This document shows positions 54,116 to 63,754 of a DNA stretch of 64,000 nucleotides, one piece after another (the stretch's first letter is position 1; each line of letters opens with the position of its first letter). The stretch covers positions 434,001 to 498,000 of the forward strand of contig NZ_JADYWU010000001.1 in the NCBI RefSeq assembly GCF_015864665.1, given 5' to 3'. The DNA is from Salinibacterium sp. SWN167 (GTDB lineage: Bacteria > Actinomycetota > Actinomycetes > Actinomycetales > Microbacteriaceae). The notes beneath the pieces are model-generated. The model was not told the DNA's origin. It saw nothing but the letters and a program-made list of their open reading frames with translations, and made no database searches. A program made the position numbers and the translations under genes.

Positions 54116-55411
54116 ATGTTGCGGGCCAAAAAACAAAGATTTATGACTGGCGTTGCGGTGCTAACAGCGGGAGTTCTCGCGCTCACCGGATGCAGCGGCT
54201 CCGGTAGCGACGGCGGCTCTTCGACGGCAGTCGTCTGGGGCGTAGAGGGCGGGCAGTCAGCCTCCTACGAAGCAGCGGTTGATCGTTGGAACGAAACCAA
54301 CCCCGACAGGCCTATCGAACTTCAGATGTTCGGAAACGACGGCTACTCCGACAAGCTCCGCATCGCTCTCGGAGCAGGTCAAGGGCCCGACTTGATGTTC
54401 GGCTGGGGCGGCGGAGTGCTCGAGGGCTACGTCGACGCCGGCTACATCGATCCCATCGAAGATCCCGAGATCACCGACCGTTATCTCGATGCCGTGAACG
54501 ACAACGCCACCTTCGATGGCGCGGTCTATGGTGCTGCCATCAACAACATCCAGCCCGTTGTCATCCTGTACAACAAGGCTGTATTCGAAGAAGTGGGAGC
54601 TACTCCTCCCGAATCATGGGACGACCTGATGGATCTCGTTCCGGTCTTCAACGACGCCGGCGTCGCGCCGATCGCGCTGGCTGGAGCGAGCAAATGGCCG
54701 CAGCTGCCGTACATCTCGTACCTGGTCGATCGAATCGGTGGCCCTGAGGTCTTCGACGCGATTGTCGCTAATGAGCCCGACGCCTGGTCAGATCCCGCTA
54801 TCGCGGAATCGATCGACATGATTCAGGACCTCGTCAAGGCTGATGGCTTCAACTCAGACTTTGCCGCACTCGACTACGGAAGTGGAGCTGCGGATGCACT
54901 GCTCTACACCGGCAAGGCCGCAATGATGGTCGCTCTTTCTCAGGCCTACTCAAACATTCAGACCAAGGCCCCTGATTTCGTCGACAGCGGCGATCTGGGC
55001 TACGTCACCTTCCCCACTGTCGGCTCAGGTTCGGGAGACACCACAGACCTCGTCGGAAACCCGTCGAACTACTGGTCGGTAGCGTCAGCGGCGACAGACG
55101 CTAATAAAGCGACTGTCACTGACTTCCTGGCGACCGAAGTGATGAACGACGCCTACATTGGTGAGGTCCTTGAGCGCTCTGCCGTTCCCGGGGTAAGCGA
55201 CGCGAAAGACCTGATTGACCAGCGCGACGACGCCGACTTCCAGTCGTTCGTCTTCGATCTGTCGGATGACGCTGCGAACTTCCAGCTCTCCTGGGACCAA
55301 GCACTATCACCCGCTCAGGGCGCCGAACTCACGGTTCAGCTCGACCGAGTGTTCCTGCAGGAAATCGACGCCGACGAGTTCATGCAGCTCATGAACGCGA
55401 CAATCAAGTGA
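54116..55411 (+). CDS. Sugar ABC transporter substrate-binding lipoprotein
   Basis: The 431-residue protein has a signal peptide with lipobox LTGC at residues 23-26 and the CUT1-type binding-protein fold, including GDG-type DLMFGWGGG, NKAVFEEVGA and the WDQALSPA segment near the C-terminus. It captures an oligosaccharide or sugar outside the membrane and delivers it to the two permeases behind it, whose first gene overlaps its stop by 4 bases. It heads the island's plus-strand operon. Confidence 0.88.
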   Translation: MLRAKKQRFMTGVAVLTAGVLALTGCSGSGSDGGSSTAVVWGVEGGQSASYEAAVDRWNETNPDRPIELQMFGNDGYSDKLRIALGAGQGPDLMFGWGGGVLEGYVDAGYIDPIEDPEITDRYLDAVNDNATFDGAVYGAAINNIQPVVILYNKAVFEEVGATPPESWDDLMDLVPVFNDAGVAPIALAGASKWPQLPYISYLVDRIGGPEVFDAIVANEPDAWSDPAIAESIDMIQDLVKADGFNSDFAALDYGSGAADALLYTGKAAMMVALSQAYSNIQTKAPDFVDSGDLGYVTFPTVGSGSGDTTDLVGNPSNYWSVASAATDANKATVTDFLATEVMNDAYIGEVLERSAVPGVSDAKDLIDQRDDADFQSFVFDLSDDAANFQLSWDQALSPAQGAELTVQLDRVFLQEIDADEFMQLMNATIK

Positions 55412-56349
55412 CGACCGTAACAACGACGACGGGGGGCATCCGTGCTCCCCGTCGTGGGTCGGCGCTCGCGGCTAGACAACGGTCGGGCGGGCCGTCACTC
55501 TGGTTCCTTCTTCCCGCAGCGCTCCTGTTCGGTGGCTTCGCCATCCTGCCGTTGCTGGGAGCAGTAGTTCTGTCGTTCACGCAGTGGAGCGGGCTCGGCA
55601 CGCCGCAGTGGCTGGGAGCCGACAACTGGCTCTGGTTCGTCACAGACCCAGTGACCTACACGACGCTCGGCATCACGTTCGCCGTGATGTTCGGCAGCCT
55701 GCTTGTTCAGGGCCCGATCAGCATGCTTCTTGGCGTCTGGATCGCGCGCTCGGGAGGGTTCCGATCCTTCGCCGGACTCATCTTCTTTGTCCCGCTTCTG
55801 CTCTCGTCTGCGGCGGTAGCGCTCGCCTACAAGAACCTGCTTGACCCTAACTTCGGACTCTCCACGCAAGACGGCTTCGGATGGCTCGCGCATAACTGGC
55901 TCGGAGATAAAAACACGGTGCTCATCATGGTGATTCTGGTGATCGCGTGGCACTTCGTTCCCCTTCACACGCTGCTGTACCAGGGCGGTGTGCGTCAGAT
56001 CCCCGCTTCGCTTTATGAGGCGGCATCGATCGACGGCGCCGGCAAAATCATGCAGTTCTTCACGATCACCGTTCCGCAGTTGAAGTACACCATCGTGACG
56101 TCATCCACGCTGATCGTGGTGGGATCGTTGACCTACTTCGACCTCATCTTCGTGATGACAGCCGGTGGGCCGGGATACGCGACACGCGTGCTGCCGCTGC
56201 ACATGTACCTCACCGGGTTCCGCTCGGCAGAGATGGGCAAGGCAAGCGTGATTGCCACGGTTCTCGTGCTGATTGGGCTTGTGCTTTCGCTTGCGCTGAC
56301 GCGCTGGAGCGGGTTCTCGAAAATGAAGAGTCAACAGGAGGGAATGTAA
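55408..56349 (+). CDS. Sugar ABC transporter permease, MalF-like
   Basis: The 313-residue protein has six membrane helices and the EAA loop YEAASIDGAGKIMQFFTITVP that contacts the ATPase. It pairs with the permease at 56349 to form the channel. Start and stop overlap both neighbours. No ATP-binding subunit is encoded nearby, so a shared MsiK-type ATPase elsewhere is expected, as is usual for CUT1 systems in actinobacteria. Confidence 0.88.
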   Translation: MTTVTTTTGGIRAPRRGSALAARQRSGGPSLWFLLPAALLFGGFAILPLLGAVVLSFTQWSGLGTPQWLGADNWLWFVTDPVTYTTLGITFAVMFGSLLVQGPISMLLGVWIARSGGFRSFAGLIFFVPLLLSSAAVALAYKNLLDPNFGLSTQDGFGWLAHNWLGDKNTVLIMVILVIAWHFVPLHTLLYQGGVRQIPASLYEAASIDGAGKIMQFFTITVPQLKYTIVTSSTLIVVGSLTYFDLIFVMTAGGPGYATRVLPLHMYLTGFRSAEMGKASVIATVLVLIGLVLSLALTRWSGFSKMKSQQEGM

Positions 56350-57266
56350 TGAGTACCACCACTTCAGTGGATCCCGTGCGGGTCACTGCACCTCCCGTTA
56401 CTGCACCGCCGACTAAGTCTGCGCCCGTGCGCCGGCGGCCATCGTTGTTCAGTAAGCACACCAACATTCCTGGCGGTCTGGGTGGCGCGCTCTGGCTGAT
56501 TATCGTTGTCATCCCTCTCTATTGGGTTCTGACCACTAGTTTCCGCAGCAGCACTACCTTCTTCTCCGACGCACCGTTGTCGCTTCCCTCCGAGCCGACG
56601 CTCGCCAACTATGTCAAGGTCTTCGACTCGGGATTCTTCGGGTACTTTACGAACTCGGTCATCGTGACGATTGCAGCCGTCATTATCGCCGTGTTCGTCT
56701 CGCTCCTGGCGGCGTACACAATTGCGCGAAATACCCACGTCGTGTCACGGACTGCATTTTCGCTGGTATTGCTCGGCCTCGCCGTTCCGCTCCAAGCGGC
56801 AATCATCCCTATCTTCTACATGCTTTCTCAGATGGGGCTTTACGACACTTTGCTGGCCCTGATCATTCCGTCAGCCGCCTTCGCAATTCCGATCACCGTG
56901 GTCATCCTGGTGAACTTTCTCCGGGATATCCCCGGTGAGCTGTTCGAGTCGATGCGTCTCGATGGCGCCACCGACTGGACGATGCTGTGGAAGCTTGTGC
57001 TTCCGCTGTCGCGTCCGGCCTTGATTACGGTCGGCATCTATAACGCTCTGGGTGTCTGGAACGGATTTCTCTTTCCGCTCGTGCTCACTCAAAGCCCATC
57101 CGTGCGGGTTCTTCCGCTTGCGCTCTGGAGCTTTCAGAGCGAACTCACGGTGGACGTTCCCGGGATTATGGCCGCAGTGGTCATGTCGATGATCCCGATC
57201 TTGACCTTGTACATCTTCGGGCGTCGACAGCTCGTTGCAGGCTTGACGGCGGGATTCGGAAAATGA
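56349..57266 (+). CDS. Sugar ABC transporter permease, MalG-like
   Basis: The 305-residue permease has a cytoplasmic Pro/Thr-rich N-terminus, about six membrane helices and the EAA loop FESMRLDGATDWTMLWKLVLP. It is the second channel subunit. Its first base is the last base of the preceding stop, and the next gene overlaps by 4 bases, so the operon is tightly coupled. Confidence 0.88.
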   Translation: MSTTTSVDPVRVTAPPVTAPPTKSAPVRRRPSLFSKHTNIPGGLGGALWLIIVVIPLYWVLTTSFRSSTTFFSDAPLSLPSEPTLANYVKVFDSGFFGYFTNSVIVTIAAVIIAVFVSLLAAYTIARNTHVVSRTAFSLVLLGLAVPLQAAIIPIFYMLSQMGLYDTLLALIIPSAAFAIPITVVILVNFLRDIPGELFESMRLDGATDWTMLWKLVLPLSRPALITVGIYNALGVWNGFLFPLVLTQSPSVRVLPLALWSFQSELTVDVPGIMAAVVMSMIPILTLYIFGRRQLVAGLTAGFGK

Positions 57267-58231
57267 GCGACAATTCATCAACAGATTCAACGTACGCCTC
57301 GAGCGCATCGTGGCCCATTGCCGCTGCGATGCTCCCCTTCGCAGCGAGTCAGGATGCTAGCCCCGAGGCGTGGTTCGATCAGCTCGCCCAGGTGGCATTC
57401 GAAGGTATCGATAGCGTCGACGTCACCGACAACTGGGTGCAGGCGGGCGATCTTTCGTCGGCACGACTCGAGGAACTGTCGGCCGTTATTGCAGAAGCTC
57501 ACCTTCGACCGATTGCAATCTCAGCAATACGACGAAGCGTGATCGACCCGGTGGCTGGCGACGACAACCTCGCCTACAGCCATCGCACCCTCGACGCTGC
57601 TGCCAAGCTTGGCATCCCGCTGGTGAGTTTCGGGCTGCACCGACCACTCTTGCCAGGACAAAAGACTTCGCAGTGGTTCTGGACCGAACCCGGGCCGGTT
57701 GACGATCAAGACGACGCGACCTGGGATCTCGCGACCACGCGCATCCGCGAACTCGGCACGCACGCCGCCGACCTCGGAATCGCAGTCTCGCTGGAGATGT
57801 ATGAAGACACGCTGATCGGCACTGTCGATGGCGGCCTTCGACTCGTCGAGTCGGTAGGCCTCTCCAACGTCGGCCTTAACCCCGACCTTGGCAACATGTA
57901 CCGACTGCATCGCGATATCGAGGACTTTCTCGAAGCAAGCGCGCGCTGCGCCCCGGTGTCTAACTACTGGCACGTCAAGAACTATTTTCGAGACGAAGAT
58001 CGCGAGCGTGGCTTCGTCACCACGGTGCCCGCGCCCATGGAGTTCGGCTCGATGAACTACCGGGCCGCCATCGCTGCGGCGATCGCTGCGGGTTTCGCGG
58101 CACCGTTCTGTGTCGAGCACTACGGCGGTGATGGCCTGTCTGTCGCGGCCCGCAACGCAGACTACGTGCGCCGCATGATTGCGGTCGCACTCGGAGAAGC
58201 ACGCACCGCCGTGCGCGGATTGGAGAGCTGA
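57263..58231 (+). CDS. TIM-barrel sugar isomerase/epimerase
   Basis: The 322-residue product belongs to the xylose-isomerase-like TIM-barrel family. Metal-binding residues are suggested by SLEMYEDT (Glu), LNPDLGNMYR (Asp), YWHVKNY (His) and FCVEHYGGDG (Glu/His). Such enzymes isomerise or epimerise sugars or sugar acids. It overlaps the permease gene by 4 bases and precedes the dehydrogenase by 2, so it acts early in the imported sugar's pathway. Substrate unknown. Confidence 0.8.
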   Translation: MSDNSSTDSTYASSASWPIAAAMLPFAASQDASPEAWFDQLAQVAFEGIDSVDVTDNWVQAGDLSSARLEELSAVIAEAHLRPIAISAIRRSVIDPVAGDDNLAYSHRTLDAAAKLGIPLVSFGLHRPLLPGQKTSQWFWTEPGPVDDQDDATWDLATTRIRELGTHAADLGIAVSLEMYEDTLIGTVDGGLRLVESVGLSNVGLNPDLGNMYRLHRDIEDFLEASARCAPVSNYWHVKNYFRDEDRERGFVTTVPAPMEFGSMNYRAAIAAAIAAGFAAPFCVEHYGGDGLSVAARNADYVRRMIAVALGEARTAVRGLES

Positions 58232-58233
58232 CA

Positions 58234-59118
58234 ATGACAAACGTGACGGTAATCGGACTCGGCGCGATGGGGCTGCCGATGGCAACCCACTTGACTAAAT
58301 CCTTCGACGTGAAGGTGTACGACATCAACCCTGTTGCGCTCAACAAAGCCGCAGCGGCCGGGGCTACACCGGCGTCGTCACTCGAACAGGCAGCGGATGG
58401 TGCCGACGTCGTCGTACTGATCGTTCGCGATGCAGCACAGCTTCAGTCCGCATTGTTTGGAACCGGCGGAGTTGTGGACGGGCTAGCGCCCGGATCAGTC
58501 GTAGTCATCACATCGACTGTCGGCGAAACCGCCCTAGTGCGCGCTGCCGACCTTCTGCACGCACGGGGCATCCTCTGCGTAGACGCCGCCCTTTCCGGTG
58601 GCCCGGTTCGGGCAGAAACCGGCGACCTCCTGATCATGGTCGGTGGCTCGCCTGAGGCACGGTCGGTAACCCAGCCGGTACTCGATGCGCTCGGTTCGAC
58701 CGTGTGCGTCGTGGGCGACAAAGTTGGCCAAGGCCAGCAGCTTAAGGCCGTCAATCAGCTTTTGTGCGGCATCCACACTGCCGCTGCGGCAGAAGCCCTT
58801 GCCCTGGCGCATCAGCTCGGTCTTGACCTCGACATGGTTATTGACGTTCTTGGCGCGGGCGCTGCCGCCTCGTTCATGTTCGCCGACCGTGGTCCGCGTA
58901 TTGCGCAGCAGCTACGCGGGGAAACCCCGCCGTTGCGTTCGCGACTCGACGTGATCGGCAAAGACATGGGTATTGTCGGCGACGTTGCCCGCGAGCGGAA
59001 AGTCAGCGTTCCGTTGGCGAGCGCGGCGGAGCAGCTGTATCGCATGGGCGAAGCAGCGGGACTTGCTGCAGAAGACGACTCGATCATCAGCACTCTTTTT
59101 GCTGCGAGCGACAAATGA
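58234..59118 (+). CDS. 3-hydroxyisobutyrate-dehydrogenase-like oxidoreductase
   Basis: The 294-residue enzyme starts with a Rossmann fold GLGAMGLPMA and has the beta-hydroxyacid dehydrogenase substrate signature DAALSGGPVRAETG and the catalytic Lys in QLKAVNQLLC. Family members oxidise hydroxy acids such as L-threonate, tartronate or hydroxyisobutyrate with NAD(P). Between an isomerase and a kinase, a C4 sugar-acid substrate (LtnD-like) is plausible but not shown. Confidence 0.82.
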   Translation: MTNVTVIGLGAMGLPMATHLTKSFDVKVYDINPVALNKAAAAGATPASSLEQAADGADVVVLIVRDAAQLQSALFGTGGVVDGLAPGSVVVITSTVGETALVRAADLLHARGILCVDAALSGGPVRAETGDLLIMVGGSPEARSVTQPVLDALGSTVCVVGDKVGQGQQLKAVNQLLCGIHTAAAAEALALAHQLGLDLDMVIDVLGAGAAASFMFADRGPRIAQQLRGETPPLRSRLDVIGKDMGIVGDVARERKVSVPLASAAEQLYRMGEAAGLAAEDDSIISTLFAASDK

Positions 59119-60830
59119 CCGTTCTTTTCAACGACCCTTCAGACTTTGCCGAGGATGCTCTCGACGGCTTTGTAGAGCTCTATGCCGATCGCCTGTCAGG
59201 AGTACCCGGTGGTGTGGTCGCGCATCGCCGCGGTGAGCCCAAGGTTGCTGTTGTTATCGGTGGCGGATCGGGCCACTACCCGGCATTCGCCGGTCTTGTT
59301 GGCCCCGGCTTTGCGACCGGTGCCGTTGTCGGCAACATCTTCACCTCCCCGTCGGCCGCACAGGTGTATTCGGTAGCGAAGGCTGCGAATGAGGGCCGTG
59401 GTGTGGTTTTGAGCTTCGGCAACTACGCCGGAGACGTGATGAACTTTGGAATCGCGGCTGAGCGTCTGCGCAGCGAAGGAATCGATACGCGGGTTGTGCT
59501 CGTGACGGATGACGTGGGCTCATCGCCCGACGCGGATCAACGCCGTGGAATTGCCGGCGACTTTACGGTCTTCAAAGTGATGGGTGCTGCCGCAGCGGAA
59601 GGACTCTCACTCGACGAGGTTGAGCGTCTTGGCCGGGCTGCGAACGACTCCACTCGCTCACTCGGTGTTGCATTCTCTGGATGCACGATGCCGGGTTCAG
59701 CCGAGCCGCTGTTCTCCATCCCGTCCGGCTCGATGAGCGTTGGGCTCGGAATCCATGGCGAACCAGGGGTGCGCGACGTTCCGCGGCTCACCGCCGATGA
59801 ACTTGCTCGATTGCTTCTCGATGGTGTTCTGAGCGAACGGCCTGTCGGAGACTCGACCCGCGTCGCTGTCATCCTCAACGGGTTGGGAACGACGAAGTAT
59901 GAAGAACTCTTCGTCGTGTGGAAGGCGCTTTCGCGATTGCTGAAGGATGCTGGTTTAGCGGCAGTAGGAGTTGAGGTCGGAGAACTCGTAACGAGCCTCG
60001 ACATGGGCGGCTGTTCGCTCACCCTGATGTGGCTCGATGAAGAACTCGAGCGCACCTGGACTGCTGACGCTTACACTCCGGCGTACCGAAAGATCAGCGC
60101 GGGCCTCGACAAGCTGACCCCGGTCGAGCCGGGAGCAGCATCGATCGCTCAGGCCTCCGCCCCAGAATCTACGGAAGCATCGCGGGCGCTGATGCCCCTG
60201 CTGGTGGCTGCAGTCTCGACCGTTCGCGCTGTCCTGCACGACAACGCTGTCGAGTTGGGCGACATCGATGCGGTCGCAGGTGACGGGGATCACGGCCGCG
60301 GAATGGTCAAGGGTATTGACGCCGCTGCAGGAATCGTCGACAACTCAACGTCGGGAGGCGTTGCCGGGAACCTCCGCCAAGCCGGGCGCGAGTGGGCCAC
60401 ACGCGCCGGCGGAACCTCCGGAGTTCTCTGGGGTGCCGGCCTTGAAGCCGCAGCGGAAGCGATTCGCGATGACCGTCTTGAGTACGACGCCACTGTCGTA
60501 ACGGACGCTGCCGAGGCATTCCTCGAGGCTATTCAGCAATTAGGCGGAGCTGAGGTGGGCGACAAGACATTCGTCGACGCGCTCGTGCCGTTCATCCACA
60601 CTCTCAAGCGCGACGTAGACCGCGGTGAGGAGCTCAGCGCTGCCTGGAGTAACGCGGCCGATGCTGCAGCACTAGCAGCAGCAGCCACAGAGAGCCTGAC
60701 GCCCAAGAAGGGCCGGGCTCGACCACTCGCCGAGCGCAGCATCGGAACACCCGACGCTGGCGCAACCTCATTCGCGTTGATCGTTGGAGCACTCGCTCAA
60801 CCCCGCACAGCCTGGAAGGCAGATTCATGA
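59115..60830 (+). CDS. Dihydroxyacetone/erythrulose kinase (DhaK-DhaL fusion)
   Basis: The 571-residue ATP-dependent kinase joins a DhaK domain ([22 protein letters not shown], the substrate-binding His in GLGIHGEPG) to a DhaL domain (about residue 370 on, with [12 protein letters not shown] for ADP/Mg binding). It phosphorylates short ketoses. The sequence style resembles tetrulose kinases of actinobacteria (DerK-like) more than glycerone kinase of glycerol metabolism, by recollection of family sequences. It is followed directly by an RpiB-type isomerase that would take a ketose phosphate. Confidence 0.85.
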   Translation: MTVLFNDPSDFAEDALDGFVELYADRLSGVPGGVVAHRRGEPKVAVVIGGGSGHYPAFAGLVGPGFATGAVVGNIFTSPSAAQVYSVAKAANEGRGVVLSFGNYAGDVMNFGIAAERLRSEGIDTRVVLVTDDVGSSPDADQRRGIAGDFTVFKVMGAAAAEGLSLDEVERLGRAANDSTRSLGVAFSGCTMPGSAEPLFSIPSGSMSVGLGIHGEPGVRDVPRLTADELARLLLDGVLSERPVGDSTRVAVILNGLGTTKYEELFVVWKALSRLLKDAGLAAVGVEVGELVTSLDMGGCSLTLMWLDEELERTWTADAYTPAYRKISAGLDKLTPVEPGAASIAQASAPESTEASRALMPLLVAAVSTVRAVLHDNAVELGDIDAVAGDGDHGRGMVKGIDAAAGIVDNSTSGGVAGNLRQAGREWATRAGGTSGVLWGAGLEAAAEAIRDDRLEYDATVVTDAAEAFLEAIQQLGGAEVGDKTFVDALVPFIHTLKRDVDRGEELSAAWSNAADAAALAAAATESLTPKKGRARPLAERSIGTPDAGATSFALIVGALAQPRTAWKADS

Positions 60831-61306
60831 GCACTACGACCCCGCTGATCCGCGTCGTTATCGGTAGCGACGACGCCGGATTCGAGTACAAAGAGATATT
60901 GAAGGCGGATCTCGAAGCCGATCCGCGTGTAGCCTCCGTCGTCGACGTCGGAGTCTCCGAAAGCGAATCCACGGCGTATCCGCACATTGCAGTGGATGCC
61001 GCTCGCCTAGTTGCCGCTGGCGAAGCCGATCGCGCTCTCCTCGTGTGCGGCACTGGTCTTGGCGTCGCGATCGCCGCCAACAAAGTGGAAGGGATCCGTG
61101 CGGTGACTGCCCACGATTCTTTCTCTGTGGAGCGAAGCGTTTTGTCGAATAATGCCCAAGTGCTGTGCTTCGGTCAGCGCGTTGTCGGGCTTGAACTCGC
61201 ACGACGCCTGGCGCGGGAATGGCTCGGCTACACCTTCGACTCGTCGAGTGCCTCCGCCGAAAAGGTCGCAGAGATCGAACGCTACGAACTGCGTCCCTCT
61301 GTCTGA
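60827..61306 (+). CDS. RpiB/LacAB-family sugar-phosphate isomerase
   Basis: The 159-residue protein has the RpiB fold, with [14 protein letters not shown] (catalytic Cys loop) and [12 protein letters not shown]. The usual His of the GSDHAGF motif is replaced: here it reads [10 protein letters not shown]. The variation and the DhaK-type neighbour suggest the branch acting on four-carbon ketose phosphates (DerI/EryI-like), giving an aldose phosphate for the pentose phosphate pathway. It overlaps the kinase stop by 4 bases. Confidence 0.82.
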   Translation: MSTTTPLIRVVIGSDDAGFEYKEILKADLEADPRVASVVDVGVSESESTAYPHIAVDAARLVAAGEADRALLVCGTGLGVAIAANKVEGIRAVTAHDSFSVERSVLSNNAQVLCFGQRVVGLELARRLAREWLGYTFDSSSASAEKVAEIERYELRPSV

Positions 61307-61375
61307 TTAGCGGTTTCCCGCACATCCGCCACTCGCCTCCCGGGCTCGGCGGCACAACTAAAGGAGTCGGTTCGA

Positions 61376-62434
61376 GTGGGAATCGCAGCAACGAGATTAA
61401 CGGTCGGGGTGGCCACGCCCCTCAGCGAAGAACTGTGTGCGCTGATCGAATCGTTGGAACCGCGCGTGCAACTGATTCGCGACCAGTCGTTGTTGCCTCC
61501 GATGCGATTTACGGCGGACTACGCGGGCGATCCTGACTTTCGTCGCACAGCGCAGCAGCAGTCGCAGTTTATGCAACTGCTCAACTCTGCCGACGCCCTC
61601 TACGGAATCCCCGATCTGTCGACGCCTCTGCTGAAAGAGGTCGTGCAGCAGAATGACCGTCTTCGCTGGGTTCAGACGATGGCGGCGGGCGGTGGAGCTC
61701 AGATTCGAGAAGCGGGCTTCACGCGGCACGAGCTCGATCGGGTGGCGTTCACCACCTCCGCGGGAGTGCATGGCGGGCCGCTCGCGGAATTTGCGTTATT
61801 CGGGTTGCTGGCCGCGAGCAAGTCGCTCCCTCGGCTGCTTCGGCAGAGCCAGGCACACGAGTGGAGCGAGCGGTGGCCGATGGCGCAGCTCAGCGACCAC
61901 ACGATACTGCTGCTCGGACTCGGCGGGATCGGATCGGCGCTCGCCGAAAAGTTGAGTGCGCTCGGCGTCCATGTCATCGGGATGAGCCGCCGCGGCGAGA
62001 TGGTTCCCGGAGTCGCCGAGATCATCGAACCGCACAACCTGCCCGCGGCGATCCAACGCGCCGACGGAATCGTGGTGTCGTTGCCAGGCACGCCCCACAC
62101 CGAAAAGCTCGTCGACGCCGAATTTTTCACAATGGTTAAGCCCGGTGTCACTGTGGTCAACGTGGGGCGCGGCAGCGTGATCGACGAACAGGCTCTCATC
62201 GCTGCGCTCGAAGACGGTCGTGTCGGCTTTGCGGCGCTCGACGTCGTAGAAACAGAACCTCTGGTGAAGTCGAGCCCGCTCTGGGAGATGGACAACGTGC
62301 TGCTGAGCCCGCACACTGCAGCGCTGAGCTACGCGCAGGAAGAGCAGATTGCGCGACTCTTCGCTCGAAATGCCAGCGCTTTCCTGGATGGTCGTCCCCT
62401 GCGCAACGTCGTCGACACGGTGCATTTCTACTAA
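61376..62434 (+). CDS. D-2-hydroxyacid dehydrogenase
   Basis: The 352-residue NAD(P)-dependent enzyme has the Rossmann glycine loop LGLGGIGSALAEKL, the catalytic Arg region VNVGRGSVID, the Glu of DVVETEPL and the His in LSPHTAAL. It is the last gene of the island. The start is a GTG at 61376 with AAAGGAG about 10 bases upstream. The N-terminal 130 residues are more divergent than in PGDH. It would reduce or oxidise a 2-keto or 2-hydroxy acid; target unknown. Confidence 0.85.
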   Translation: MGIAATRLTVGVATPLSEELCALIESLEPRVQLIRDQSLLPPMRFTADYAGDPDFRRTAQQQSQFMQLLNSADALYGIPDLSTPLLKEVVQQNDRLRWVQTMAAGGGAQIREAGFTRHELDRVAFTTSAGVHGGPLAEFALFGLLAASKSLPRLLRQSQAHEWSERWPMAQLSDHTILLLGLGGIGSALAEKLSALGVHVIGMSRRGEMVPGVAEIIEPHNLPAAIQRADGIVVSLPGTPHTEKLVDAEFFTMVKPGVTVVNVGRGSVIDEQALIAALEDGRVGFAALDVVETEPLVKSSPLWEMDNVLLSPHTAALSYAQEEQIARLFARNASAFLDGRPLRNVVDTVHFY

Positions 62435-62475
62435 CGCTGCTCTCTCGGCGGCCGTCGCGATGCACAATGGAGTAA

Positions 62476-62501
62476 TCAGCACGTCAGCTTCACGAAGTAG
62501 G
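62476..62501. repeat. 26-bp direct repeat, right copy
   Basis: Identical to 50491-50516. The bases before it are a degraded copy of the SpoU gene's last codons (the frame still reads QHVSFTK and a stop). It lies between the last island gene and the FAD oxidoreductase at 62507. Confidence 0.85.
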
Positions 62502-62506
62502 GAACT

Positions 62507-63754
62507 ATGACACAGCCCGCGAAAGTCACCATTATTGGCGCCGGAATCGTAGGGCTGTCAACGGCCTGGTTCTTGCAGGAGCGTGGCGTGGAGGTCACCG
62601 TGCTCGACCGCACGGGCGTTGCCGCTGGTGCTTCGCTCGGTAACGCCGGCTGGGTTGCTCCCGCACTGACACTTCCGCTGCCGGAGCCCTCGATCTTCAA
62701 GGTCGGCATCAAAGCGGTTATCGACCCCACCTCGCCCGTGTACGTTCCGGTCGCCGCCAACTCGACGCTGCTGCGCTTCCTCGCCGGCTTTGCGCGTCAC
62801 TCGACGCCCAAGATGTGGCGCCGCAACATGGTCACGTTCGCCGAGATCAACAAGTGGAGTCTCGAATCCTTCGACCGGATGGAAGACGGCGGAGTCTCTG
62901 CAGCCCTCAAGCACGCCGACCCCTTCCTTGCTGCTTTCACTAATGAATCCGACCGCCGTGTCATCACCCACGAATTCGATGAGGTCGCGGCCGGCGGCGG
63001 TCACGTGAGCTTTGAGAAGATCACCGGCGACGAGCTGCGCGAGTTTGAGCCGAGCGTCTCGAAGCTCGTGACCCATGGGCTGCGCGTGGATGGCCAGCGT
63101 TTCATCAACCCTCCCTCGTTCATGGAGGTGCTGGCGGCATCAGTGCGCGCTCGCGGAGCCACGATCGTGGAAGGCGCGAAAGCGACCGGCATCCGCGACC
63201 TCGGTGCTGCCGGAGTTGCCGTTGATGTCGAGGGCCAGAACGCGGTACTCAGCAACGAAGTCGTCATCGCGACCGGAACCTGGCTTGGTGACCTCGCCCG
63301 CCAGTTCGGCGTGCGCCAAGTTGTGCAGTCGGGCCGCGGCTACAGCTTCAGCGTGAAGCCGCCTGTGATTCCGACACACCCGATCTACCTGCCCGCCCAA
63401 CGCGTAGCCTGCACGCCCCTCGGGGATCGGCTGCGCGTGGGAGGCATGATGGAGTTCCGGTCGGTCGATGCGCCTGCCGATTCTCGTCGCATCCAAACCA
63501 TCGTCAACGCGGCCAGCCCGATGTTCGACGGCGTCGACTGGGATGCCCGCGAAGAAGAGTGGGTCGGCTCGCGCCCCTGCACTCCCGACGGCCTACCGCT
63601 TGTCGGAGGCACGCGCTCGCCGCGCGTTCACGTCGCCGGCGGTCACGGCATGTGGGGCGTCACCCTCGGCCCGCTCACGGGCCGGATTCTCGCCGACTCG
63701 ATCACGGGTGGCGACAAGCACCCGCTACTCGACGCTTTCGACCCACTGCGCTAG
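62507..63754 (+). CDS. DadA-like FAD-dependent D-amino-acid oxidoreductase
   Basis: The 415-residue protein has the FAD dinucleotide loop GAGIVGLSTAW, the second motif ASLGNAGWVAP and the C-terminal GGHGMWGVTLGPLTG, typical of DadA-type D-amino-acid dehydrogenases and related sarcosine or glycine oxidases. It would oxidatively deaminate an amine. It follows the right-hand copy of the spoU repeat by 5 bases, so it is probably the original neighbour of the methyltransferase gene. It converges on the partial gene at 63751, their stops overlapping. Confidence 0.82.
   Translation: MTQPAKVTIIGAGIVGLSTAWFLQERGVEVTVLDRTGVAAGASLGNAGWVAPALTLPLPEPSIFKVGIKAVIDPTSPVYVPVAANSTLLRFLAGFARHSTPKMWRRNMVTFAEINKWSLESFDRMEDGGVSAALKHADPFLAAFTNESDRRVITHEFDEVAAGGGHVSFEKITGDELREFEPSVSKLVTHGLRVDGQRFINPPSFMEVLAASVRARGATIVEGAKATGIRDLGAAGVAVDVEGQNAVLSNEVVIATGTWLGDLARQFGVRQVVQSGRGYSFSVKPPVIPTHPIYLPAQRVACTPLGDRLRVGGMMEFRSVDAPADSRRIQTIVNAASPMFDGVDWDAREEEWVGSRPCTPDGLPLVGGTRSPRVHVAGGHGMWGVTLGPLTGRILADSITGGDKHPLLDAFDPLR

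Noticed and set aside
62435-62475. Expressed remnant of a second SpoU gene
   Set aside because: Only about 50 bases of 3' end similarity remain, with a frame-breaking deletion; no upstream coding sequence is left.
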